From Bacteroidales bacterium (lineage in GTDB: Bacteria; Bacteroidota; Bacteroidia; Bacteroidales; ML635J-15), in contig JAFZWY010000056.1 of assembly GCA_017617125.1 (NCBI GenBank), forward strand, positions 1 to 64,000: a DNA stretch of 64,000 nt. The letters run 5' to 3'. The notes beneath the pieces are model-generated. The model had not been told where the DNA came from, made no database searches, and was given only the letters and a program-made list of their open reading frames with translations. Below, piece after piece: positions 17,181 through 26,242 of the stretch (position 1 is the first letter of the stretch; every line of letters starts with the position of its first letter). A program made the position numbers and the translations under genes.

Positions 17181-17891
17181 ATGAGACTATTATTAATTAG
17201 CAACTCTACGAATGCCGGTGAAGCATATCTCGACTATCCGAAGCACAACATCCACGATTTCCTTGGCGAAAAGTGCATAAAGTGCTTGTTCATTCCTTAC
17301 GCAGGCGTAACTGTAACTTGGGACGACTACGAGAAGAAGGTTAAGAACCGTTTCAATGAGGTAGGACACGACATCGTTTCAATCCACCATTTCGACGATC
17401 CGGTAAAGGCTGTCGAAGAGGCCGACTGCATTGTAATCGGCGGCGGCAACACTTGGAAGCTTCTGCACGACATGCACGCCAACAAGCTCATAGAGCCTAT
17501 CCGCAAGAAAGTGCTTGGCGGAACTCCTTACATAGGCTGGAGCGCAGGTTCAAATGTAACTTGCCCTACCCTTATGACAACCAACGACATGCCAATCATC
17601 GACCCGCTTGGATTCGATGCCTTGAACCTGATTCCGTTCCAGATTAACCCTCACTACCTCGACAAGAAGGTCGAAGGTCACGGAGGCGAATCGCGTGAAG
17701 ACAGGATTTTGGAATTCATCGAAGTGAACCGCGATGTCTATGTTGCAGGTCTTCGTGAAGGCTGCATGTTCGTAGTCGAAGGCGACAAGATGAAAATTAT
17801 CGGTAAGCGCAATCTCCGCCTCTTCAAGTATGGTGAGGAAACCCGCGAAATTGAACCGACTGCCGATTTTACATTCCTTCTGAAGAAATAA
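17181..17891 (+). CDS. pepE: dipeptidase E (alpha-aspartyl dipeptidase)
   Basis: PepE is a cytoplasmic serine peptidase (family S51) that cleaves dipeptides with N-terminal aspartate. The 236-residue protein has the class I glutamine-amidotransferase-like fold. The nucleophile is in GWSAGSN (about residues 118-124), with the preceding IVIGGGNTWKLL loop, LIPFQINPHYLD containing the conserved His, and a conserved Glu-rich segment FIEVNRDVYVAGLREG. It is of standard length and ends at a strong terminator (17909-17942). Confidence 0.95.
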   Translation: MRLLLISNSTNAGEAYLDYPKHNIHDFLGEKCIKCLFIPYAGVTVTWDDYEKKVKNRFNEVGHDIVSIHHFDDPVKAVEEADCIVIGGGNTWKLLHDMHANKLIEPIRKKVLGGTPYIGWSAGSNVTCPTLMTTNDMPIIDPLGFDALNLIPFQINPHYLDKKVEGHGGESREDRILEFIEVNRDVYVAGLREGCMFVVEGDKMKIIGKRNLRLFKYGEETREIEPTADFTFLLKK

Positions 17892-17908
17892 TTGGAATAC
17901 AACGCATT

Positions 17909-17942
17909 AAAAAGCGGACCCGAAAATCGAGGTCCGCTTTTT
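17909..17942 (+). terminator. intrinsic terminator after pepE
   Basis: AAAAAGCGGACC and GGTCCGCTTTTT form a 12-bp stem with a 10-nt loop. Confidence 0.95.
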
Positions 17943-17999
17943 GTTTTGTCTTGGCATCTATCACTCAGCCATTAATATTTTGTTAAACTCCTTTTTTAA

Positions 18000-18031
18000 T
18001 TTGCTCACAAAAAAATGACAGCATATTTTTG
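18000..18031 (+). promoter_or_regulatory. promoter of the TetR-efflux locus
   Basis: Minus-33 TTTG at 18000-18003 and minus-7 TATTTTTG at 18024-18031 are separated by 20 bp. The start codon is at 18070. No second good promoter is seen before 18700, so the regulator may be cotranscribed with the pump genes. Confidence 0.7.
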
Positions 18032-18069
18032 CACCGAATTTGAAAATTGGTACAAAGATTTAGATTGCC

Positions 18070-18675
18070 ATGCAGAAAACATTGGGAGTAAAAGACGATA
18101 TAATGAACGTTGCAGAAAGGCTCTTCTGCCGCTTCGGGTTCAACAAGATTTCGATGGACCGGATAGCCAAGGAGTCGAAGCACGCCAAGGGAAGCGTCTA
18201 TTACCACTTTTCGAGCAAGATAAACCTGATGAACTCAATCCTTGAGAGCGAACTTGAGAAAATCCGCACCGACCTGCTTGCAATAATAAACGACAGCACC
18301 TTGTCTGAACCAGAAAAGATAAAAAGGTATGCTCTGGTTAGAATGGAAAGCATGAACAATAGGTATTCGTACCATAATGTACTCAAAAACAGGGTACTGG
18401 AAAGCGGAGACAAGCAACTTATGGAATGTTTTTCGAAAGTTCACGACGCATTGGTGACATGGGAGAAGGAACAGCTTACAGCAATCATAGTCTCTGGGAA
18501 AAACAAAGGCGTTTTCCGTCAGGAAATCGATGCATCAAAGTACGTCAACTCGCTTATCATGATGCTGTCGTCGCTCGAGTTTCCGTTTTTCATTTTCAAC
18601 CTTTACGACAAGTACAAGAACTCGTTTGACTATATGATAGATGAGATAATATTCAGACCATTAGAAACAATTTAG
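18070..18675 (+). CDS. TetR/AcrR-family transcriptional regulator
   Basis: The 201-residue protein has the TetR N-terminal helix-turn-helix: DIMNVAERLFCRFGFNKISMDRIAKESKHAKGSVYYHF (about 11-48), with the conserved GSVYYHF recognition end. An all-helical ligand-binding region follows. It sits directly upstream of, and in the same direction as, a five-gene efflux cluster (24 bp to the next gene) and is very likely its local regulator, probably a repressor released by a pump substrate. I see no convincing palindromic operator, only the AT-rich leader. Confidence 0.9.
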   Translation: MQKTLGVKDDIMNVAERLFCRFGFNKISMDRIAKESKHAKGSVYYHFSSKINLMNSILESELEKIRTDLLAIINDSTLSEPEKIKRYALVRMESMNNRYSYHNVLKNRVLESGDKQLMECFSKVHDALVTWEKEQLTAIIVSGKNKGVFRQEIDASKYVNSLIMMLSSLEFPFFIFNLYDKYKNSFDYMIDEIIFRPLETI

Positions 18676-18699
18676 ACCAAAATTATAAATTAGTACAAA

Positions 18700-19197
18700 A
18701 TGAAAGCAAGTGTTATAAGTGCAATATTGGTATTCGGAATTCTCGCAGGTTGCTTTTCTTCGTGCAAGGACAGTCCTCGCCAGTATATCGGTGAATATAC
18801 CTACCAGAGCGACGGAACTATTACAATAGGTATGCTTGTCGAGGATATTGACGTGCCGGTTACCGACAAGATGGGACAGATGCAGATAATGAAAGGCGAC
18901 GAAAAGGGCAAGGTCACCATATTGAAATCTTCGATAACTGGCGAGATTAAGCGTCTGAGCGGCGAAGTTTCGGATGGCGAACTAAAAATTGACGAATACA
19001 CTTACGAAAAGGAGATTGAACTGGATACTATCATCAACGGCAAGGCAAAAATTACCTATACCGCTAAGGGAAATCTACGCGACAATACTATAGTGCTCGA
19101 CGACAACTATTCGGGATTCTTTACCGAAAAGGAAAGCGGTGCTGTAGGCACAATCAGAAGCAATAATGCAATAACCATAGCAAAACTTAACGACTAA
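18700..19197 (+). CDS. small lipoprotein of the efflux cluster
   Basis: The 165-residue product has a lipoprotein signal (VISAILVFGILAGC, Cys18) followed by a short beta-rich domain (GEYTYQSDGTITIGML, KGKVTILKSSITGEIKRLSGEVSDGELKIDEYTYEKEI, NLRDNTIVLDDNYSGFF). I do not recognise the family. The stop TAA overlaps the next ATG by one base, so it is translationally coupled to the DUF2147 gene and probably serves the same response as the pump. Confidence 0.7.
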   Translation: MKASVISAILVFGILAGCFSSCKDSPRQYIGEYTYQSDGTITIGMLVEDIDVPVTDKMGQMQIMKGDEKGKVTILKSSITGEIKRLSGEVSDGELKIDEYTYEKEIELDTIINGKAKITYTAKGNLRDNTIVLDDNYSGFFTEKESGAVGTIRSNNAITIAKLND

Positions 19198-19646
19198 TGA
19201 GACAGATTGCAGTTTTTTTCACGATAATGATGCTTACCCTTGCTTCGTTTGCTCAGGGCAATGCCGAGAAAATATGCGGCACATACCTTGTAATCGAAAA
19301 GAGCGAAGTTTCGAAAGTAAAGGTTTCGCGAATGTCGAACGGCAATTTCGAAGGCAAGATAATATGGATGCAGAATCCTAATTTCGAAGACGGTTCGCCG
19401 AAGACCGATGTCAAGAATCCAGATCCTAGCAAGCGCAATACTCCTGCCGACAAGATTGTGCTTCTGCACAACTTCAAGTACAATGCAAGCGACGACGAGT
19501 GGAGTGGCGAAATCTACAATCCCGTCGAAGGCGACATGTACAAGGCATACGCCAAGTTCGAAACCTCAAAGAAACTGAAAGTGCGCGGATATGTTGGCCT
19601 TCCGATTTTCGGCCGCAGCATGTACTGGATAAAACTTGATGAATAA
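19197..19646 (+). CDS. DUF2147 family secreted protein
   Basis: The 149-residue protein has a signal peptide (IAVFFTIMMLTLASFAQG) and the DUF2147 pattern: ICGTYLVIEKSEVSKVKVSRMSNGNFEGKIIWMQ, then DKIVLLHNFKYNASDDEWSGEIYNPVEGDMYKAYAKFETSKKLKVRGYVGLPIFGRSMYWIKL. The family is a small periplasmic or surface beta-barrel, lipocalin-like, of unknown ligand. It overlaps the upstream lipoprotein gene by 1 bp and precedes the RND adaptor by 2 bp, so it is firmly part of the efflux operon. Confidence 0.88.
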   Translation: MRQIAVFFTIMMLTLASFAQGNAEKICGTYLVIEKSEVSKVKVSRMSNGNFEGKIIWMQNPNFEDGSPKTDVKNPDPSKRNTPADKIVLLHNFKYNASDDEWSGEIYNPVEGDMYKAYAKFETSKKLKVRGYVGLPIFGRSMYWIKLDE

Positions 19647-19648
19647 CG

Positions 19649-20674
19649 ATGAAAAAACTGGCATACATACTGATAGTTGCAGTTGTCCTGCTTGTCGGAT
19701 GCAAGGGTAAGGAGCAGAATGACGACGAGCGCGTAATTTTGGTCAACGCCAAGGTAATCGAAGAGGAAACCTTTGGCGAAAAGCGCAACTATGTCGGCAC
19801 TATCGAGGCTTCGGAAGCCATAACGCTCAGCTTCGAGGCTGGCGGAAATGTGAAGGATGTGTTTGTGAAGGTTGGCGACAACGTTCACGCTGGTCAACTT
19901 CTTGCACGACTCGACAAGACTTCGGCACAAAGTTCCTACGACGCTGCCAAATCGACCCTCGAGCAGGCTGAGGACGGTTATCGCCGTGCCAAGCAACTGC
20001 ACGACAACGGAAGCCTCCCGGAAGTGCGCTGGGTCGAAATCCAGACCAAACTTGCCCAGGCTCAGTCGATGGAAAATATTTCGCGCCAGACACTCGAGCA
20101 TTGCGACCTCTATTCGCCTGCATCTGGTGTTATCGGCAGCAAGATGATTGAGCAGGGAACAAATGTTTCTCCTCTGCAACAGGTTTTCAAACTAATGAAC
20201 ATCAGACAGTTGAAGGTAAAGACTTCTATTCCCGAAAACGAAATCTCAAAGATAAAGATTGGCAAGAAAGCCATTGTCACAGTTCCTGCTGCCGACGACG
20301 AGACTTTCGAGGTCGAGGTTATCGAAAAGGGTATCGAAGCCAATGTATTGTCGCACAGCTACGAAGTGAAGTGCATTTTTACTGGCGACCACGAAAAATT
20401 GCTTCCTGGAATGGTGTGCAAGGTTACGATGGACGAACCCGAAAACACCGGCTATGTAATTCCTTCGCGTGCCGTGCAGACAATGTCCGACGGCATTGGC
20501 GTGTGGAAGATTAAGAACGGACGCGCAGAACGTTGTATTGTGAAGTCGAACAAGTATGTGGCTGACGGAGTGCTGGTTATGGAAGGTATCGAAAAGGGCG
20601 ACACCATTGTCACCGAGGGTTACCAGAAGTTGTTCGACAACGCCAAAGTTGAAATAAACAAGATAACGAAATAA
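19649..20674 (+). CDS. RND efflux adaptor (membrane fusion protein), lipoprotein type
   Basis: The 341-residue periplasmic adaptor has a lipobox (VAVVLLVGC, Cys15). A barrel-sandwich segment GNVKDVFVKVGDNVHAGQLLARLD and a helical hairpin rich in Gln, Ala and Leu (about 90-150) follow. The second lipoyl half is ASGVIGSKMIEQGTNVSPLQQVFKLM, and the beta-barrel domain includes VIPSRAVQTMSDGIGVWKI. It links the inner-membrane pump encoded next to the TolC-like channel. The first base of its ATG is 2 bp after the DUF2147 stop. Confidence 0.94.
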   Translation: MKKLAYILIVAVVLLVGCKGKEQNDDERVILVNAKVIEEETFGEKRNYVGTIEASEAITLSFEAGGNVKDVFVKVGDNVHAGQLLARLDKTSAQSSYDAAKSTLEQAEDGYRRAKQLHDNGSLPEVRWVEIQTKLAQAQSMENISRQTLEHCDLYSPASGVIGSKMIEQGTNVSPLQQVFKLMNIRQLKVKTSIPENEISKIKIGKKAIVTVPAADDETFEVEVIEKGIEANVLSHSYEVKCIFTGDHEKLLPGMVCKVTMDEPENTGYVIPSRAVQTMSDGIGVWKIKNGRAERCIVKSNKYVADGVLVMEGIEKGDTIVTEGYQKLFDNAKVEINKITK

Positions 20675-20685
20675 GGTTTGGGGGG

Positions 20686-23600
20686 ATGATAAAGAAGCGT
20701 AATCACATAGAATCGGCAATGCAGTACCACAACATAATTTTTGTTGTGTGCGCCGCTCTTGTGGCTTTCGGAATCTATAGCCTGCCAAACCTTAATAAGG
20801 ACGAGTTTCCTCAATTTACTATCCGTCAAGGTGTTGTAGCTGCAATTTATCCTGGTGCATCGGCACAGGAAGTGGAACAGCAGGTTGCAAAACCACTAGA
20901 AAGATTCCTTTTTACATATCAGGAAATCGACAAGGACGGCACCTACTCCATTTCCGAAAACGGAATCGTGTACGTTTTTGTTGAGCTGAAGCCTACAATA
21001 AACGACAAGGATGCCGTATGGTCGAAAATCCGACACGGCTTGAAACTGTTCAAGACGACCTCGTTGCCTGCGGGCGTGCTTGAAGTTGTTGTTGTCGATG
21101 ACTTCGGCAACACCTCGTCGATGCTTCTGGCAGTGGAATCGGAACAGCGTACGCCACGCGAACTCGAAAGCTATTCGGAACAGATCTGCGACCGCCTGCG
21201 TTCAATCCCAGAAATGGGAAATCTGAAGACTTTCGGTCTGCAGAAGGAAGAAATTGCAGTTACCATCGATGCAGAAAAACTTTCGGCATACGGCATCGAC
21301 CAGAAGATCCTGCTTACCGAACTTGCTACGCAAGGATTCCGCACCATAGGCGGGAATGTCGAGGAAGCATCGGGCAACACACAGATACACATTGCAATAC
21401 CTTACGATTCGGAATACGCCATCGGCGAGCAAATCGTTTATGCCGACCCCGAGGGACATTCAATCCGTCTGCGCGATATTGCCGAAATCGAACGTCGCTA
21501 CGCTGAGCCGTCGAACTACATCGAGTACAACGGAAAGAGTTGCGTGATCGTGTCGATGGAAATGTGCGCAGGCAACAACATCGTGGCTTTCGGCGAAAAG
21601 GTTGAAAACATCCTCGATGAAATGCGCCACGAACTTCCGCCCGATGTAAACATGCAACGCATTACCGACCAGCCGAAAGTTGTTGACAAGTCGGTCATTT
21701 CATTCCTGCGCGATTTGGTTGAGTCGATGCTCGTGGTTATCGCCGTAATGCTTCTGCTTTTCCCGCTGCGAACCGCACTTGTGGCAGGCTCGGGCGTACC
21801 TATTTGTACTGCTATTACACTTGGCTTGATGTACCTATTTGGTATTGAGCTTAATACCGTTACGCTTGCAGCCCTGATAGTTGTACTCGGAATGATTGTC
21901 GATAACTCCATAATTGTCATCGACGGGTACACCGACTATCTGCAGAAGGGACATTCGCGCTGGTATTCTGCATCGGTAAGTACCTCAGAACTATTTGTTC
22001 CGACACTTCTGGCAACAATTGCCATCTGCGCAATGTTCTACCCGATGCTGAAAATCATCAACGGACCTCTGGGCGACTTCGTGAAACTTTTCCCGTGGAC
22101 AATTGCTTTTTCGCTGCTGATTTCGCTGTTGTATGCCGTATGGATAACTCCTTACCTATGCACAAAGTTCATACGCAAGGCCGACGACAACATAAATGCT
22201 TTCGAGCGCGTACAAAACAAGTTCTTCGACCTGTTGCAAGGCTCGTTCGATAAGCTTTTGGGACTCTGTTTCCGTTTCCCGAAGACGGTGATTCTGATAT
22301 TCTTTGTGACTTTCGGTCTGGGTATTTTCCTGTTCACGCAGATGAAAATACAGATGCTTCCGAAAGCCGACCGCGACTGCTTTGCTGTCGAGATACACCT
22401 TACCGAAGGCAGTAGTCTTGAGCAGACAGCCGTTGTGGTTGATAGTCTGCAACATATTCTCAGCGCCGACAGCCGCGTAAAATCGGTAACATCGTTTGTG
22501 GGCTGTGCTTCGCCTCGATTCCACGCCACCTACGCGCCGCAGATGGGAAAGAAGAGCTACGCGCAGTTCATCGTCAACACCGAAAGCGAAAAAGCAACGC
22601 TTGCAATCATAAAGGAATACAGCGAAAAGTACGAAAATCATTTCCCTAACGCATACATCCGCTTCAAGCAGATGGATTATCAGGCAGTTAAGAATCCTAT
22701 CGAAGTGCGCATCAGTGGCGACGACCTTGTTACGATGGAGAAATTCGCCGATTCGCTCAAGGTGTATATGAACTCGCTTCCCGAACTCACCTGGGTACAT
22801 TCCGACTACGACGAGTCGTCACCTAATGTGAAAATCCGTCTCAAACCCGACGAAGCCTCGCAAATGGGAATCACCCAGAGCATGCTTTCAATATACCTTT
22901 CGGGAGCACTTGGTGGACAGACGCTTACGTCTGTTTGGGAAGGTGATTACAAGGTACCTGTTGTGCTTTACTCGCAGGTTTCCGACACCAGCAAAATCAA
23001 GACTTTGGAGAATCAGCTTGTCCCGACAGCATTGCCAGGCGTATGGGTACCGCTTCGACAGGTTGCCGACATCGAGCCCGACTGGCAGAAGTCGTCGATT
23101 ACGCGCTACAACAGCATCCGCACAATAACCGTCGGCAGCGACCTTAAATATGGTTGCAGCCAGCCAGTCAGCCAGAAGCAGATTGAAAAGTATGTCGATA
23201 CTAATATCCGTCCCAATCTGCCCGATGGAATAAACATTGAATATGGCGGTCTTACTGGCGCCAACAATGCTATGATTCCGCAGATTGTACTTACTATTAT
23301 TGCCGCAGTGCTTGTGTTGTTCATCTTCCTGCTATACCACTTTGCAAAAATCGACATGGCAGTGCTTTCCATCGCATCGAGCCTGATTTGCATATTCGGT
23401 GCTTTTACGGGACTTTGGATGTTCGGACTCGACTTCAGCATTACGGCTGTGCTTGGTATTGTGAGCCTTATAGGTGTAATTGTACGAAATGCAATCATCA
23501 TGTTCGAGTATGCAGAATCACTGCGCCGCGACAAGCACAAGACCGCCAAGGAAGCTGCATTTGAAGCAGGCAAGCGCCGTATGCGACCAATATTCCTAAC

Positions 23601-23766
23601 ATCGGCAACAACAGCTCTCGGAGTTATACCTATGATTATCGCTCACACATCGTTGTGGATGCCAATGGGCGTTGTAATCTGCTTCGGTACAATATTCTCG
23701 CTGCCGCTGATAGTAACCGTACTTCCTGTGGCTTACTGGCAAATTTACAAACGCAAAGGAGAATGA
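20686..23766 (+). CDS. RND-family inner-membrane efflux pump (AcrB/HAE-type)
   Basis: The 1026-residue proton-driven transporter has the usual RND plan: a first transmembrane helix (about 15-35, NIIFVVCAALVAFGIYSLP), a large periplasmic domain, five helices (about 340-480) containing LAALIVVLGMIVDNSIIVIDGY with the conserved Asp, a sixth helix near 525, a second periplasmic domain and the last helices ending YWQIYKRKGE. VEQQVAKPLE near the start and the twofold internal repeat are characteristic. Substrates cannot be told from sequence. Its TGA overlaps the start of the channel gene (ATGA). Confidence 0.96.
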   Translation: MIKKRNHIESAMQYHNIIFVVCAALVAFGIYSLPNLNKDEFPQFTIRQGVVAAIYPGASAQEVEQQVAKPLERFLFTYQEIDKDGTYSISENGIVYVFVELKPTINDKDAVWSKIRHGLKLFKTTSLPAGVLEVVVVDDFGNTSSMLLAVESEQRTPRELESYSEQICDRLRSIPEMGNLKTFGLQKEEIAVTIDAEKLSAYGIDQKILLTELATQGFRTIGGNVEEASGNTQIHIAIPYDSEYAIGEQIVYADPEGHSIRLRDIAEIERRYAEPSNYIEYNGKSCVIVSMEMCAGNNIVAFGEKVENILDEMRHELPPDVNMQRITDQPKVVDKSVISFLRDLVESMLVVIAVMLLLFPLRTALVAGSGVPICTAITLGLMYLFGIELNTVTLAALIVVLGMIVDNSIIVIDGYTDYLQKGHSRWYSASVSTSELFVPTLLATIAICAMFYPMLKIINGPLGDFVKLFPWTIAFSLLISLLYAVWITPYLCTKFIRKADDNINAFERVQNKFFDLLQGSFDKLLGLCFRFPKTVILIFFVTFGLGIFLFTQMKIQMLPKADRDCFAVEIHLTEGSSLEQTAVVVDSLQHILSADSRVKSVTSFVGCASPRFHATYAPQMGKKSYAQFIVNTESEKATLAIIKEYSEKYENHFPNAYIRFKQMDYQAVKNPIEVRISGDDLVTMEKFADSLKVYMNSLPELTWVHSDYDESSPNVKIRLKPDEASQMGITQSMLSIYLSGALGGQTLTSVWEGDYKVPVVLYSQVSDTSKIKTLENQLVPTALPGVWVPLRQVADIEPDWQKSSITRYNSIRTITVGSDLKYGCSQPVSQKQIEKYVDTNIRPNLPDGINIEYGGLTGANNAMIPQIVLTIIAAVLVLFIFLLYHFAKIDMAVLSIASSLICIFGAFTGLWMFGLDFSITAVLGIVSLIGVIVRNAIIMFEYAESLRRDKHKTAKEAAFEAGKRRMRPIFLTSATTALGVIPMIIAHTSLWMPMGVVICFGTIFSLPLIVTVLPVAYWQIYKRKGE

Positions 23767-25163
23767 AACGATTGACCGCCATATTATCCGCATTGTTGTT
23801 CTGCCTCAATCTGTTGGCACAAAATGAGTTCACGACAACCGACACCGACAAGACCGAAGTGGCTGTGCAATACCTTTCGCTTGATGAGTGCAAACGCCTT
23901 GCCATTGAGAACAACGCAAAGATAAAGAACGCAGAACTCGACATAAAGGCGGCTGAACTTACCAAGAAAGGCGTTTTCACAAAATATTTCCCGCAGGTAA
24001 GCGTCAAGGGCGGAGCATTTAAGGCTACCGACCCGCTTCTCGACATGGAAATTGGGAAGGGCAATGCAAATGTTGACTTTGGCAATCTGGCGATGAACAA
24101 TGTATTTACGACCTTGTACAATGTCTATGGTCCATACATTGACGCCAGTGCGAATGTAAAAGGCCTCGACGACGGAATTGTAGGCGGTGTGATGGCGGTT
24201 CAGCCAGTATTTGTAGGCGGACGAATCGTAAACGGCAACAAATTGGCGGGACTTGGCGTTGAGGCGGCAAAACTGCAAACCCAGATGGCCCGCGACGAAA
24301 CAGACCTTAAAACAGTGGAACTTTACTGGACAATTATTTCATTGCAGGAAAAGAAAAAGATTATCGCTTCGGTAAACCAGCTTCTCGACACGCTTTACCG
24401 CGATGCATCGGGAGCAGTAGAGGCAGGTGTCATCCACAAAAACGATATGCTGAAAGTAACCTTGAAGCAATCGGAAATGAAGTCGAACGAAATGAAGCTT
24501 AACAACGGCATCCGTCTTGCAAAATCGGCTTTGTGCCAGCATATAGGCATTCCTTACGACGAAAACTTGGTGCTTTCCGACAGCATAGGTGAGATTCCAA
24601 ACCCGAACATATACCATGTCAACCACACCGAAGCCGTAAAAGGTCGTATCGAGTACCAACTACTTGATTTGAGTACCGATGCCGAGCGCCTGAAAAAGAA
24701 ACTGATCGTCGGTGAGGCTCTGCCTCAGATTGCTGTTGGCGCAGGTTATACTTGCAACACGCTAATGGACAAGTTCAAGACCAACGGACTGGTTTTCGCA
24801 ACTCTCTCGATTCCGATTTCCGACTGGTGGGAAAAGTCGTACGACTTGAAGAAGCAGGAACTCAACTGCACCAAGGCCGAAAACCAGCGCCGCGACCTCG
24901 ACGAGCAGATGCTTCTGCAAATGCAGATGGCTTGGAACGACCTCAGCGAATCGTATGCACAAGTGCTTTTGTCGCAGCAAACGGCCGAAACCGCCACAGA
25001 AAACCTCAACCTTAGCACCGACAACTACAATGCCGGTATGATAAGCATGTCGGAACTACTCGAAGCGCAGACCTTACTGCAACAGGCTCACAGCCAGCTT
25101 GCCGACGACAAGGTTGACTATATGAAAAAACTCACAAAATATAAACAGTTGACTAGGCAATAA
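23763..25163 (+). CDS. TolC-like outer-membrane efflux protein
   Basis: The 466-residue product starts at ATG 23763, overlapping the pump stop by 4 bp, and has a signal peptide (LTAILSALLFCLNLLAQ). Two outer-membrane-efflux repeats follow: LSLDECKRLAIENNAKIKNAELDIKAAE opens the first (about 38-65), and DNYNAGMISMSELLEAQTLLQQAHSQLADDKVDYM closes the second (about 420-455). Long coiled helices lie between. It completes the tripartite pump. It is convergent with the glycosyltransferase gene, with only 2 bp between stops and no terminator in the gap. Confidence 0.94.
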   Translation: MKRLTAILSALLFCLNLLAQNEFTTTDTDKTEVAVQYLSLDECKRLAIENNAKIKNAELDIKAAELTKKGVFTKYFPQVSVKGGAFKATDPLLDMEIGKGNANVDFGNLAMNNVFTTLYNVYGPYIDASANVKGLDDGIVGGVMAVQPVFVGGRIVNGNKLAGLGVEAAKLQTQMARDETDLKTVELYWTIISLQEKKKIIASVNQLLDTLYRDASGAVEAGVIHKNDMLKVTLKQSEMKSNEMKLNNGIRLAKSALCQHIGIPYDENLVLSDSIGEIPNPNIYHVNHTEAVKGRIEYQLLDLSTDAERLKKKLIVGEALPQIAVGAGYTCNTLMDKFKTNGLVFATLSIPISDWWEKSYDLKKQELNCTKAENQRRDLDEQMLLQMQMAWNDLSESYAQVLLSQQTAETATENLNLSTDNYNAGMISMSELLEAQTLLQQAHSQLADDKVDYMKKLTKYKQLTRQ

Positions 25164-25165
25164 AC

Positions 25166-26242
25166 CTACGACAAAAGTTCATCGAACAATTTTCTCCAAA
25201 GTCCGATTACCACTTCTTTAGAAAACTTAGCGGAAACAATTTCTTTTGATTTTAAGCCGAATTTTTGTCTTAATGATTCGTCGTGCATAAGGCATTTAAG
25301 TTTTTCGGCATAAGCCTCCAAGTCGTTGTCTTCGACAAGGAAACCGCTCTCACCATTGGAAATTATATCGCTTGGTCCCGCATTGATGTCGAATGCCACC
25401 CCAGGAAGACCAAAAGCAGCCGATTCGGCAAGCACCATACCAAAACCTTCGAATTTGCTTGTCATCGCGTATATGCTTGCCTGCATATATTCATCGGCGA
25501 TTCTTTCCGAAAACGGCTTGACAAACACCGAATCCTGAAGGTTCAAAGCTTTCACTTTGGCTTCTATCTCCAATTTCAATGCTCCACTACCTATTATATG
25601 TAGTTTCCAATCGTCAAGGTTTTTATCCTCTTTTACCACTTTCCAGATATCAATAAGGCGGAAAAATCCCTTTTGGTCGCCTGCATCCATACGTCCAACC
25701 GAAACAACAACTTTCTGACTATAATCGGTTATTATATCCTCTATTTGCGGAAGAAAATTAGGTATCACCTTTATATTGCCATGATATTGTTTCCAAACAT
25801 CCATCTGCTTATTTGATAGCACCACTAGCGAATCGTACTTACCAAACACTCTCTTCTTTTTTCGGGGTGCATTCAAATGCCAAAGCCTTATGTATTTCGA
25901 AGCCTTAGACTTGAAGATTGGCATAAAAGTACCATCGTTAGAAAATACAATATCCGGCTTTTGCTTTTTTATTATGCGAGCAGTACGCAAACTAAAAAAA
26001 ATACGCTTGAAAATTTTATTGTAGAACTTTTTGAGAGGATTGGAAGAATTTTGTGCTCCCACAGACAAGTATTCTACCGAAATTCCAGGATTAAGACTAT
26101 AAGTAATGTGGTCCTCTTTTTTAAAAAAGCTTATGATTTTAATTTCATAAAATTCCGACAATGCATTCGACAGATTGGCGCAAACCCTTTCGCCTCCGCC
26201 AGTCTCGGTAATATCCCGAAGCGTTATCAGAATCTTTTTCAT
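25166..26242 (-). CDS. glycosyltransferase family 4
   Basis: The 358-residue enzyme transfers a sugar from an activated donor, probably to cell-surface glycan or lipopolysaccharide. It shows the GT-B/GT4 features: the N-terminal ITETGGGERVCANLSNAL acceptor-side loop, VVVSVGRMDAGDQKGFFRLIDIWK at the start of the donor domain (about 184), and the E-x7-E motif in SKFEGFGMVLAESAAFGLP (about 270-290), then GESGFLVEDNDLEA. Its ATG overlaps the upstream GT2 stop by 4 bp (ATGA), so the pair forms one transcript. The precise acceptor is unknown. Confidence 0.9.
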   Translation of the reverse strand: MKKILITLRDITETGGGERVCANLSNALSEFYEIKIISFFKKEDHITYSLNPGISVEYLSVGAQNSSNPLKKFYNKIFKRIFFSLRTARIIKKQKPDIVFSNDGTFMPIFKSKASKYIRLWHLNAPRKKKRVFGKYDSLVVLSNKQMDVWKQYHGNIKVIPNFLPQIEDIITDYSQKVVVSVGRMDAGDQKGFFRLIDIWKVVKEDKNLDDWKLHIIGSGALKLEIEAKVKALNLQDSVFVKPFSERIADEYMQASIYAMTSKFEGFGMVLAESAAFGLPGVAFDINAGPSDIISNGESGFLVEDNDLEAYAEKLKCLMHDESLRQKFGLKSKEIVSAKFSKEVVIGLWRKLFDELLS

